A stretch of DNA of 64,000 nt, from contig JAUCBN010000011.1 of NCBI GenBank assembly GCA_035048815.1, positions 17,934,001-17,998,000 on the forward strand. The letters are read 5' to 3'. A program made the translations under genes and the position numbers. The stretch is from Abelmoschus esculentus (lineage: Eukaryota > Streptophyta > Magnoliopsida > Malvales > Malvaceae). This document shows, piece by piece, positions 25,687 through 35,520 of this stretch (its first letter is position 1; the number at the start of each line of letters is the position of its first letter). The notes beneath the pieces were generated by a model. The model did no database searches. It was not told the DNA's origin and saw nothing but the letters and a program-made list of their open reading frames with translations.

Positions 25687-26116
25687 AGAAGATCGATTAT
25701 CTGGATTTTGGTTGCTGGTTTTCTTTGCCGGAACTTGGCCGTTCCGGTGATGTCCGTTAATGGCTTTGAAGAGCAGAAAAACTTTTTCTTTCCGGCACCG
25801 GACCCCAACAAAGGGATTGTCCCCTCAGGTTTCAGTTTTCACTCTCTGTTACCACTCACATTGACTGTGGATTATGCATGTTGAGCTGATTCTCGTTATT
25901 CTAACTGCAGCCTCACACGGTGGCTCACCTCCAATTCATGGAACACCGTCACATGGCGATGGTGGTTACCACCCTGCACCATCAACGCCTTCAGGTGGGG
26001 ATTGTGGAACACCGCCGCATGAACCTTCGACTCCATCAAAACCATCGCATTCACCTTCACATGGCGGATATAATAATTACCACTCCCATTCAACCCCAGC
26101 CACAAGCATTCAGTAG
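25687..26116 (+). pseudogene. PDF1-like (protodermal factor 1) secreted Pro/Gly/His-rich protein, truncated, start lost
   Basis: Two exons. Exon 1 (about 25687-25828) reads a signal-peptide-like segment (IIWILVAGFLCRNLAVPVMS) then VNGFEEQKNFFFPAPDPNKG. A GT...AG intron of 82 bases follows (25829-25910, donor CAG/GTTTCA, acceptor CTGCAG/CC, phase 1). Exon 2 carries HGGSPPIHGTPSHGDGGY, TPSGGDCGTPPHEPSTPS and SHSPSHGG, stopping at 26114. The SHGG/TPS repeats with a short EEQKN leader match my knowledge of PDF1, an epidermis-specific cell-wall protein. In frame, no ATG precedes the signal peptide (TAG at 25684-25686), and the protein is far shorter than family members. An internal ATG at 25750 would skip the signal peptide. 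Introns argue against a processed copy. Confidence 0.55.
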
Positions 26117-26119
26117 TGT

Positions 26120-26876
26120 CGAGTAAAAAAGGGTTACTTAAATTTATAAAATTTATTTTATAATTTAAATTTTATTTTAAAAATTAATCGATTTGAATTT
26201 ATAAAATTGAAGTTAAATTATCAGTGTTTTTTTTAAAATTTAATTATAAATATTCATATTCATATTCATAATGTTACTAACTAGTTCCAACAGTTTAGTC
26301 ATATTTTATAACTTAAATTTTATTTGATTTTTTTTTAATTAAGTCGTGTTGTTGTTTGAGTTTCTTTTCAAATTTAATTATAAATATTTATTATGTTATT
26401 GTATTAACTAGTTATAATTTAAAAAAAAATTTATAACCATATATATAATACATATATATTTTTTCATGTTTTTCATATGTAATGTATATATCTAATATAA
26501 TTATGAAAATCGACTCAAACTTAAAAATATATTTATTAATTACTAAAAATTTTAAGTTATTTGAATTCTCATTTATAACTCATACTTTATATGGATTTTT
26601 TTTTAAACAATTTCATAAATTATAAGTTTTTTTATGTTGAATCAAAATAAATTAATTTTTTTGCATCGAATAAAATTAAATTGAGTCGAAATTTACACAT
26701 TCTTAATCGTACGGAGCTTAGCTAACGCATTTTATTAAATTTTCAGTTTCTGGAGGAGCCATCTAACACTGTTACGGGTAGTGCTTGGTTAGTGGGGCAA
26801 TGTTGGTAGCGCATTTGGCGTTTTAGCCTCCCCGGTTTTGATTCAACCGTGAGTTTACCCCAAGCACTTTCTAACA
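26120..26876. other. Gene-free AT-rich DNA
   Basis: Mostly poly-A/T. A short GC-richer patch at 26750-26870 has no recognisable frame. It is the target of the copia insertion at 26877. Confidence 0.6.
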
Positions 26877-27126
26877 TGTTGAAACATCAATACCACATTT
26901 AATATTTAACTTAAGTTTAATTAAGATTTAACTTAATTTTAATTAATAGTTAATTAAATTTAAGTTATAACATTAAGATATAATAAATGAAGAAGAATTT
27001 ATATGCTTATATAAAGGCATATTTTTACCTTTGTAAAACACACCGAAGAAAAATAATAAAAAGTCTCCATTCTTCCATTTGAGCATTTTTTTTCGTTCTT
27101 TAAATGTTTTGATTGTGTGGTGTTCA
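26877..27126 (+). repeat. Copia 5' LTR
   Basis: Starts TGTTGAAACATCAATACC and ends GTGTTCA just before the primer site. Contains a TATATAAAGG box at about 27008. Directly repeated at 30969. Confidence 0.85.
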
Positions 27127-27131
27127 ATAAT

Positions 27132-27142
27132 TGGTATCAGAG
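27132..27142 (+). other. Copia primer binding site, tRNA-iMet type
   Basis: TGGTATCAGAG, matching the initiator tRNA-Met 3' end. Confidence 0.85.
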
Positions 27143-27339
27143 TCTCGTTGAAGGTTATTTTGGTTGCTCAGTTAATGCAAAATAGTGTGGTATAGTGACG
27201 GTGAATGTCTAAGAAAGTTCTGACTAGGAAATACTTGGTATTTGAGTGATCCACCTCTCTTTCCTGGGAACTTACCTGGTGTACGTTACACATACTTTCA
27301 CTGGTGTATTTATTTTGGTGAAAATATTTTGTCGGCACA

Positions 27340-30300
27340 ATGACGGACCTACATGCTGTCGGTGAAATGAGGAAGCTTAACAACGACAATTATAATACAT
27401 GGTCAACTTGCATGATGTCATCTATGCAAGGATAAGACCTATGGGAGATTGTCAATGGTAGTGAAAAGGAGAAACCAGAAGTAGAGGATGCAAATGGCGT
27501 GTTAAGAAAATGAAAGATAAAAGTAGGCAAGGCAATGTATGCCTTGAAGACAACGGTGGAAGAAGATATGCTGGAGCATATTCGAGATGTCAAAACCCCA
27601 AATGAAGCTTGGGAAATATTCATTAAGTTATTTTCTAAGAAGAACGATACGAAGCTCCAACTTCTAGAGAGCGAGTTATTGTCTATGAAGCAAGGCAATA
27701 TGATAATTAAACAATACTTTCATAAAGTAAAGTTGTTATGTCGGGAGATTTTTAAGTTTGATCCAACAGCTCCTATTGGTGATACCAGTATGAAACAAAT
27801 TATTACCCATGGTCTAAAGCCGGAGTTTATGAGTTTTGTTGCTACTGTACTAGGATGGCAAACTCAGTCGTTACTTGTAGAATTCAAAAATATGTTAGCT
27901 AGTCAAGAAGCATTAGCTAAACAAATGGGAGATGTCTTATTGAAAAATGAAGAAGAGGCGTTTTATGTTAGTAAAGGCAAGCGAAACTTCAAGCAGCGTG
28001 ACAATGATGGGTTCAATAGAAATCAAATAGAAGAAATCTCTCGTGAAAGAAGATGTTTCAAAAATTACGACAATAACAAAAGATTTGGAGGGAAGTGTTA
28101 TAATTGTGAAAAGAATGGTTATATGGCCCAATCCTGTTGGGCAAAAAAGAAATTTGTGGAGAGTAATGTTATTACTTTCAATAATGAAAAATAATGGGAC
28201 ACAGAAGTATTGTTTGCATTAGAAGAGGAAGAGCTAGCTTTTACGGCAACTATGTTAGACAAAATTGATTATGACAATTACTAGATAATTGACTCTGGTA
28301 GTTCGAATCATATGACTGGTGATATAGAAAAATTGCAGGACTTATCTAAATATGAAGGAAGTCATGTGGTGGTCACAACAAATAACTCCAAGTTACCAAT
28401 AGTTCATGTTGATGGCACGATGGTCTCTCTTTAAAGTAATAACACTAAAATGGCACTTCAAAATGTCTATCATGTGCCAGGGATGAATAAAAATATTCTT
28501 TTAGTAGAATATTTAACATCTTTGGACCATGTTGTTCTATTTCGTCCACAAGATGTGAAGGTATATCATAATCTCGATATCGAAGATGAGCCGATAATAA
28601 AAGGGTGGAGATTAGAGTCTATCTAATGTGATGTCTGCGAAAACTGCATACGTTGACAAAACAAAAGGAAATGAGACAACGAACTTGTTGCACATGCGGT
28701 TAACTCATGTCAGTTACTTCAAGCTAAACGTGATGATGAAAAAGTCAATATTGAATGGACTTTCAAAACTAGAGGTGAGAACAGACGCTATAATTACGGG
28801 TTGTCAATCTGAAAAAGCATATCAACTACCATATGAGGAGTCAAAGTATAAAGGAAATGATCCATTAGAGTTAATTCACTCTGATGAGTTTGGACCTATT
28901 AAACAAACCTTTATTGGTGGGATGAAGTATATGGTAACTTTCATTGATGATTTTTCTAGATATGTATGGTTTTATTTTATGAAGGAAAAATCTGAGACTC
29001 TTTCAAAGTTCAAAGAATTTAAGGAGATTGTGAAAGCAAAAGTTGACAAAAGGATTTGTTGGCTACGTACAGATAGTGGGGGGAAATATATTTCAAATGA
29101 GTTTGCCAAAATTTCTTCAAGAGTACCGAATACATCGTCAATTCACATGTGCTAACACTCTGTAATAGAATGGTGTTGTTGAAAGGAAGAATAGATATTT
29201 GGTAGAAATATGCCGAAGTATGCTTCATGCAAGAAATGTTCCAGGTCATTTTTAGGCAGAGACAATGAAAATTGAAGCTTACGTGATCAACAGACTTCCT
29301 CAACAAAGGTTACATTTTCTTTCACCTTTTGAAAAATTAAGGAAAATGAAATCAACAGTTAGCTATTTTCGAGTTTTTAGAAGTATTTGTTATGTATTTG
29401 TGACTAATCATTTACGTACCAAAATAGACAATAAAATTGTTAGGTTTATTTTTATAAGGTACAACAACCAAAGAAAAGGGTGAAAATGTTGTAATCCTAC
29501 AATTGAAAAGTGTTACGTGTCTCATATTGTGGTGTTTCATAAAGCATCCTATTTCTTGTAAATGGATCTACAAGATAAAACATTGCACAAATGAATCAAT
29601 TGAGAGGTACAAGGCTCGATTGGTAGCTAGAGGATTCTCTCAACAATATGGGCTAGATTATGATGAAACATTTAGCCCAGTGACAAAGCTTACAATTGTT
29701 CGAGTCCTATTAGCACTGATAGCCAAAAAGGATTGGAACTTATGGCAAATGAATGTGAAGAATGCATTTTTGAACGGGGAGCTAGGTCGAGAAATTTACA
29801 TGGATCAATCGATTGCTTTTCAAAGTCCAGATCATTCTAAGTATGTATGCAAGCTTCGAAAGGTGTTGTATGGGTTGAAGCAAGCACCCAAGGCTTGGTA
29901 TGGTAAGATTGCGGAGTTTCTCACTCACAGTGGCTATTTTGTGACTCATTTATATTCTAGTTTGTTCGTGAAAGCAACTGAAGGAAAACTAGCTATTGTG
30001 CTAGTATATGTGGAAGATTTAATTATCATTGGTGATTTTGAAGATGAAATTCTTTGAACTAAGAAGAATTTATCAGTTCGCTTCCAAATAAAAGAATTGG
30101 GTCAACTCGGACATTTTTTTAGTGTAGAGATTGATCACACTAAGAAAAGGAATTTTTCTCCATCAGAGAAAATATTCACGTGATCTATTAAAAAAGTTTG
30201 GAATGCTCAATTGCAAGCTAATTTCTACACCGATGAAACCAAATGCAAAAATTTATGCTAATGAAGGGAAAAATTTAGAAGATGATACGATGTACTGAAA

Positions 30301-30900
30301 ACTAGTTGGTAGTCTTATATATTTAACTTTAACAAGACCAAATATTTCTTTTATAGTTGGCGTTGTGAGTCGATACGTGCAAAATCCAAAAAAGCCTAAC
30401 TTGGAAGCAGTTCGACGAATTTTGAGATATGTGAAAAGTACCATCGATCATGGTATTATGTACAAAAAAGGTGGAGATTGTAAGCTAGTTGGTTATTGTG
30501 ATGTTGACTATGCAGGTGGCCATGATACCCGATGTTCAACTACAAGGAATGTGTTTTTACTTGGATCTGGAGCCATTTCCTGGTGTAGCAAAAGACAACC
30601 TACAGTTTCTTTATGAACCACCGAAGTAGAGTATCGTGCAAATGGTAGCTCAAAAGAGTATTTGGCTTTTGTAATTATTGGAGGACTTGCATCAACAAGT
30701 GAAATTTCCAATTACCTTATATTTTGACAACTTGTCAGCCACACGTTTAGTTGAGAATCCATTTTTTCATGCAAGAACTAAACATGCGGAGATGCATTAC
30801 CACTTTCTTAGAGGAAAAGTCTTGTAAGAAGAAATCGAGCTTGAATATGTGAAGACAGAAGATCAAGTGGTAGGCATGTTCACATAAGGCTTTAGTGATA
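27340..30900 (+). pseudogene. Copia gag-pol polyprotein, multiply broken
   Basis: Begins ATG 27340 (MTDLHAVGEMRKLN). Gag (UBN2 type: YALKTTVEEDMLEHI, QLLESELLSMKQG) runs to a zinc knuckle CYNCEKNGYMAQSC at about 28098-28137. Then protease (IIDSGSSNHMTGD, active-site Asp-Ser-Gly), GAG-pre-integrase, integrase (IHSDEFGPI, FIDDFSRYVWFYFM, LRTDSGG, NGVVERKNR), reverse transcriptase (ARLVARGFSQQYGLDYDETFSPV, LYGLKQAPKAWY) and RNase H (GYCDVDYAGG). The polymerase motif reads YVED at 30007-30018 instead of YVDD. Stops include TAA 27433, TGA 27511, TAG 28282 and TAG 29253, plus frameshifts near 28620 and 29480. Three of these stops replace family Trp residues. Confidence 0.9.
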
Positions 30901-30957
30901 ACAAACTCAAAAGCTTTTATCGTTAACTCAACATAAAAAGCAAAATGAATGTTGGTA

Positions 30958-30968
30958 TTGAGGGGGAG
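30958..30968 (+). other. Copia polypurine tract
   Basis: TGAGGGGGAG immediately before the 3' LTR; primes plus-strand DNA in these elements. Confidence 0.75.
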
Positions 30969-31171
30969 TGTTGAAACATCAATACCACATTTAATATTTA
31001 ACTTAAGTTTAATTAATAGTTAATTAAATTTAAGTTATAACATTAATATATAATAAATGAAGATGAATTTATATGTCTTTATAAAGACATGTTTTTACCT
31101 TTGTAAAACACATCGAAGAAAAATAATAAAAAGTCTTCCTTCTTTCATTTAAGCATTTTCTTTCTTTCTTT
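30969..31171 (+). repeat. Copia 3' LTR, truncated
   Basis: Matches the 5' LTR from TGTTGAAACATC to AGCATTTTCTTTC; the last part, present in the 5' copy (AAATGTTTTGATTG...GTGTTCA), is not found on either side of the CACTA element. Confidence 0.8.
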
Positions 31172-31189
31172 CACTACAGCAAAATTGAT

Positions 31190-31445
31190 ATATAGCGGCG
31201 TTCATAGCGGCGTTTATAGAACAAACGCCACAATAACTTGTACTTTAGTGGCGTTTGTGTCTAGAACGCCACAATAGGTTTGTTTTATAGCGACATTTTT
31301 TCACAAACGCCACAATATCTAGTACTTTAATGTCGTTTTTGTTACAAACGCTGCAATAAGTGTGTTTTATAGCGGCGTTTTCCAATAAACGCCACAAAAA
31401 CTCATACTTCAGTGACGTTTGGGTTACAAACGCCGCAAAAGGTTT
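31190..31445 (+). repeat. CACTA left subterminal repeats
   Basis: Roughly ten copies of AGCGGCGTTT-like words and their reverse complements (AACGCCACAA, AACGCCGCAA), spaced 20-40 bases apart. Such repeats bind the element's transposase. Confidence 0.8.
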
Positions 31446-31851
31446 AACTTTCGCGATATAAACAGTCTCTCACCCTATTTATAAATGATAAATAAAGTTC
31501 TAAATAGCCTAAAATGTGGTTTCCCCTAAAAATACGCAAAACCTTCACGTTCTCTTTACTGATCTCGTTTTGGAACTGCTTCCCCTCTACTTGTCATCCT
31601 CTTTTTAATCTCCTAAACCTCTGCTGTTCAGTTGTTGATTTTGATTTAGGGTTTCCAAAATCCCTCATCCCGGAATCTTTTTCATTTCTCAATTTCCCTT
31701 TTGAATTTCTTGTTTTCCTTTTGTTCCAAGGCCTAAGCTGCATACTCCGTTGCTTATGTTCAAATGTAAGAGCTCGATTCCACTTTCGCAAGCGATTCCT
31801 ATTGAATAATTTACTTGTTTTAATAATTAATTAGATTTCTTTCTTTGATTT

Positions 31852-31908
31852 CAGAGATCAATGGATTTCACCAAGCCAAAGCGGATGTTGTATTTCTGGA
31901 TTGATAAA
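31852..31908 (+). pseudogene. Exon-like fragment inside the CACTA element
   Basis: Acceptor TTTGATTTCAG before AGATCAATGG and donor GTACGTG after; reads MDFTKPKRMLYFWIDK. It follows a C/T-rich, 5'-leader-like stretch at 31510-31800 and may be the first coding exon of the captured gene. Not recognised on its own. Confidence 0.4.
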
Positions 31909-33287
31909 GTACGTGATTACTGTTGTTGTTGTTTTCTCCTTACCCTTGAATTTTCAGTGAATACTTGATATAAAAAGATTACGCATGGAATTTTCGTGTA
32001 CTAGTACTTCCTAATTGTTCAAATTTCAACTCTTTGATTTGTAAACCGCTTTTGTTGGTAGCTTTTAATTTTGAATTGTATATTCCTTTTTCGTATGTGT
32101 TCAAGAATGGGATTTGAAGCTTAGTTAGTAGTGATGAATTTTCTATCAAATTGTCATGGCTGATGTGCTGAGTGAATTTTATGTCTTTCAATTATATTAG
32201 ATTTTGGTTATACTTCGATTATCATGGCATCTCGTACATACTATTATATACCTATGTTACTTTACGCTGGGGCTGGTGCATTCGCTTGAAAGCTGTCTTA
32301 TCTCTTGGGGACTATTGAGGAAATACAAATACCTCCATATATCCAAGATCAACTATCTGGCTATTGTAATTGAAAGTGAAGACGCTTGCCCATATTCCAA
32401 TTTTGTTTACGGGTGTTAATCGGATTGATAGGAGTAAATAGGAAGAGTCAAATTTGTACAAGACAAGTGAATCAAAGTGAATTTTGGTTTTGCTCCAGAT
32501 GTTTCTATTAGTGAAAACTGAAAAGCGATAATTTTAGTGAACTAGTTGCTTCTTATTGAATCATTTGCATGTCTCCAGTCCTCCTGGAAATAACAGTAGA
32601 ATAGGTCTATGAGAAACTAAGCTGAAAATTCTCAACATGGGGAATATCCTACTTCGGATCCTGCACCAAACCTTTATAAGAGCATGACCTCCTTTATTAA
32701 GATCTGCTTACGAATGTAGCTTATGATCTGCTTTCTGAATTTTTTTTGTTCACTACACACTACATGAATCTAGGAGCCTACTGTTATGGACTGAAATATT
32801 TATGATAAGTTTATTTCAGCTGAAAACTGTAAGTGAGCATTTTCCTGATCTTTTAGGTTCTAAGATTGTTCATTTTATCAAAGTCAAACTTGTTAATCTT
32901 AGTTTATAAGAACATGACCTCCTTTATTACGAATAATCTGTTTAATCCAGTTGTAACAAATGCAGTCAGTTTCATTCTTAAAATTTTAGTGATCCGAAAA
33001 GTTTGACCATTTATAATCACCTTTTACGCATCATTTCATCTTCTGATTCCTTTGGTTTGGCGATATTTACATGGTTTATTCTTCTCTATCCGCTTTGCTT
33101 TTATGCACCTGGTATTTGCCACTGATTTTATGAACTTTGGAATGAAAAGCACCTTTTGTTTGAGTTACTAGAACTTGATGCCCTGTTTTCAATTCTGATG
33201 TTTGAAGAATCAAATTATATGTGGCTCTTAGAAACTAAAAATGCTTTTTAATGTCTCTCAAATTACACTCTTTGCCGTTTCATGTAG

Positions 33288-34146
33288 GCATAGTGATTCT
33301 AAGATTGCAACAAAAGGTGGTAAAAGCGTTTCAGCTTCTGAAGATGACATGGCAGATGTGTATCCGTTGAAGCTAAGACTTTTTATTCCACGAAAAACAG
33401 ATTCATTGGGAGTAAAAATTAGCAAAAAGGTAAGTTCATTTAATCCATTTCCCACTTTTGGTCTGTGAAGATCTGACATTCGGCTACCCAAAGATTCTAT
33501 AATAACTAATTTTTAGGTTTACCACCGATCCATATGCTATTTGTAAAATGTCAATCGAGCATGACAGCTATCTTTAAAGGTTTATGATCATTTTTCAATC
33601 CGTCTGTTATAAAAAGCAGTGTTTAAAAAATAGTTAGTTCCATAGAACCAGTTGTGTTATTTATATTATCTTTCCAGTTACAGGACGGATTGACACCAAT
33701 CCATTCATAAGATTTTGCTTGCATCTTGGGATTTTAGCTGTTCTTACAAGTAAATAATTGCTAGAATCATGCTATAGTTTAATAGTTTTCTCTCCTACAC
33801 TACAAGATGTATTTCTCATTTCTTTTATTTAGTTAAATTTTACATATTTTTACATTTCTGAATCATTTTCCTTCCCCCATGTTATCAGATTCCCTTGGTT
33901 CTGTGTGTGAATTTTATGTTTCACTTTTTGCAGGACAATGCAGTGGAATTATTCAGAAGAGCCTGCAAAATCTTTAGTATAGATTCTGAGCAGATAGTTT
34001 TCCTCATCATTACAGATGGTTTTTTCCCCTTTTATTTACTTTTTCAAAAGGCTGGCTGACTATCTATCTATTGTACTCTGTTCCACAGTTACGCATTTGG
34101 GACTTCTCCGGGCAGACAGCTCTATATTTTACGAATGAGAGAAATG
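33288..34146 (+). pseudogene. Captured exons of a ubiquitin-specific protease (UBP8/UBP5-like)
   Basis: Three consecutive exons remain in order. Exon a, 33288-33429 (acceptor CATGTAG, donor GTAAGT), reads ...VYPLKLRLFIPRKTDSLGVK then ISKK. Exon b, 33934-33993 (acceptor TTTGCAG), reads DNAVELFRRACKIFSIDSEQ; its donor is ATAG where GT is expected. Exon c, 34089 to about 34146 (acceptor TTCCACAG), reads LRIWDFSGQTALYFTNERNG. The joined order matches the ubiquitin-like segment between the DUSP domain and the catalytic core in plant UBPs, from memory of the family. No Cys or His catalytic box is present, so it cannot act as a deubiquitinase. Lying within CACTA ends, it is best read as a captured gene fragment. 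Confidence 0.6.
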
Positions 34147-34373
34147 GCTATTTCAAATACCTCCATATACCTCCATACTATTATCTCCTTGACATCACCT
34201 TTTTACAATTTGGAACAATGTTTACGGGTTTGACATGAGTTTTATTACAGATTTCGTTTTCAATTTTGTTATTTAAAAGATTATGGTTGCATTTTTTGTT
34301 TATGCATTATTTGTTTAATAAAATAATATAGCATTATTTTGATTTTGATATTTTTTTAAATATGATGTTATTA

Positions 34374-34635
34374 GCGGCGTTTGTAAAGAAAAACGCCGCA
34401 AAAAGTCCATTTTTTTAACGTCGTTTTTGAATAAAAAACGCCACAAAAGGGCATGATCTTTAGCGGCGTTTGTAAATAAAAACGCTACAAAAGGTCATGA
34501 TCTTTAGCGGCGTTTGTAAGAAAAGCGCCGCAAAAAAACCAATATTTAGCGGCGTTTTTATTTACAAACGCCGCTAAAGATCATGACCTTTTGTGGCGTT
34601 TTTTATTCAAAAACGCCGCAAGTTATTGCGGCGCT
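34374..34635 (+). repeat. CACTA right subterminal repeats with a perfect hairpin
   Basis: Repeats of TTTAGCGGCGTTT and AACGCCGCAAAA in both orientations. At 34545-34578 two facing copies form a hairpin, TTTAGCGGCGTTT with AAACGCCGCTAAA, around a 9-base loop. Confidence 0.85.
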
Positions 34636-34914
34636 TTCAACATAACACACGTACCGACAGAGCCGGTGCACTTTATCAAGAAGGTACGACTTCGTTCCTC
34701 AACTCCCTTGTGAATAAAAGGTTCCTATTCTCAACGAAGCATGTAAGGGAGAGTTTCATTGTGGCACTCAGTTCGAACAGTATCGTCGTAACTCAGGCTC
34801 ATATCTTTAAGCTTGCCAATGAAGGCCACCTCAAGCGCAGGGACTGAACACTAGCTTTGGTTTAATTTGTCAGTTTCTTTGAAAAATTATTGCGATTTTG
34901 TTGTGTTTGTAGTG

Positions 34915-35512
34915 TTTTCAGATATCTATGATGGTACTTCTTTTATTCGAATAGATAAATTGTGGGGGATTAATGATGTTATAAGTTAATGCCTTACTTT
35001 TGAACTATATGATCTAGTTTGTTTTAATTTTTTTATATTCTATATTAGACCAAATCGAGTATCTAATCCGTGATTCTTTTAGTAGTTGATGTGGATCTAG
35101 ACCAAAAATATTTTGGAACTGGATACCTCACATGATATTTTTATTTTAGATTTTTAATATTTTTGCCCTAAAATTAAAATAAAATTTTAAATTCTTTCTA
35201 TATTTTTATTACATACTTTTAATTTTTTAAAATTTAAAAAATATTTATATCAATTTATTAATATAATTTTAGAAATAAAGTGTTAATCCAAGAATAAAAT
35301 AATAAAATATATTTTTATTATTAAATGAACGATATAAAAAATTTAAAATAGAGATACAATTTATGTAACTCAAGCCGAAATAAAACATTTTAAGGCCTAC
35401 AAAAAAGTAGTTTCCTTAAGCCGAAATAAAATATATTATCATTATTATTATTGAATGGTTTGAGATGATTTTATGTATCGCGTGTAAGGGGTGCAAATTC
35501 AATTCCATTCAG
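34915..35512. other. Gene-free AT-rich DNA
   Basis: No recognisable feature apart from the flanking duplication of the hAT element at its end. Confidence 0.6.
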
Positions 35513-35520
35513 GTTGGGAC
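35513..35520. repeat. hAT target-site duplication, left copy
   Basis: GTTGGGAC; partner GTTGGAAC at 39797-39804 differs at one base. Confidence 0.75.

Larger units (their letters stand above)
26877..31171 (+). mobile_element. Ty1/copia retrotransposon, 3' LTR cut by a CACTA element
   Basis: 5' LTR 26877-27126, primer site at 27132, polyprotein remnants from 27340 to about 30900, purine tract at 30958-30968, 3' LTR from 30969. The 3' LTR stops at 31171 where CACTACAG begins. The LTRs are alike along their shared length but the 5' copy has an extra stretch of roughly 20-30 bases, and about ten substitutions are visible. The whole element is inactive. Confidence 0.9.
31172..34914 (+). mobile_element. 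Non-autonomous CACTA element carrying host gene exons (Pack-CACTA)
   Basis: Starts CACTACAGCAAAATTG at 31172. Dense subterminal repeats with the core AGCGGCGTTT / AAACGCCGC occur in both orientations at 31190-31445 and 34374-34635, the hallmark of plant CACTA ends. A proposed right end, GTAGTG at 34909-34914 (reverse complement CACTACAAACACAACAAAATCG), has TTT on both flanks, as expected for a 3-bp duplication, but the fit of the right terminal repeat is only moderate and the copia LTR does not resume after it. No transposase frame is present. The interior (31500-34150) holds exons of a ubiquitin-specific protease. The piece at 34640-34860 is of unknown origin. Confidence 0.75.

Noticed and set aside
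31190..31445. CRISPR-like regularly spaced repeats
   Set aside because: Spacing is irregular, units occur in both orientations and they sit at a CACTACA end; these are CACTA subterminal repeats in a plant genome.
31514..31834. 106-codon plus-strand frame in the CACTA element
   Set aside because: Phe/Leu/Ser-rich translation of a C/T-rich stretch that looks like a 5' leader upstream of an exon acceptor; no domain.
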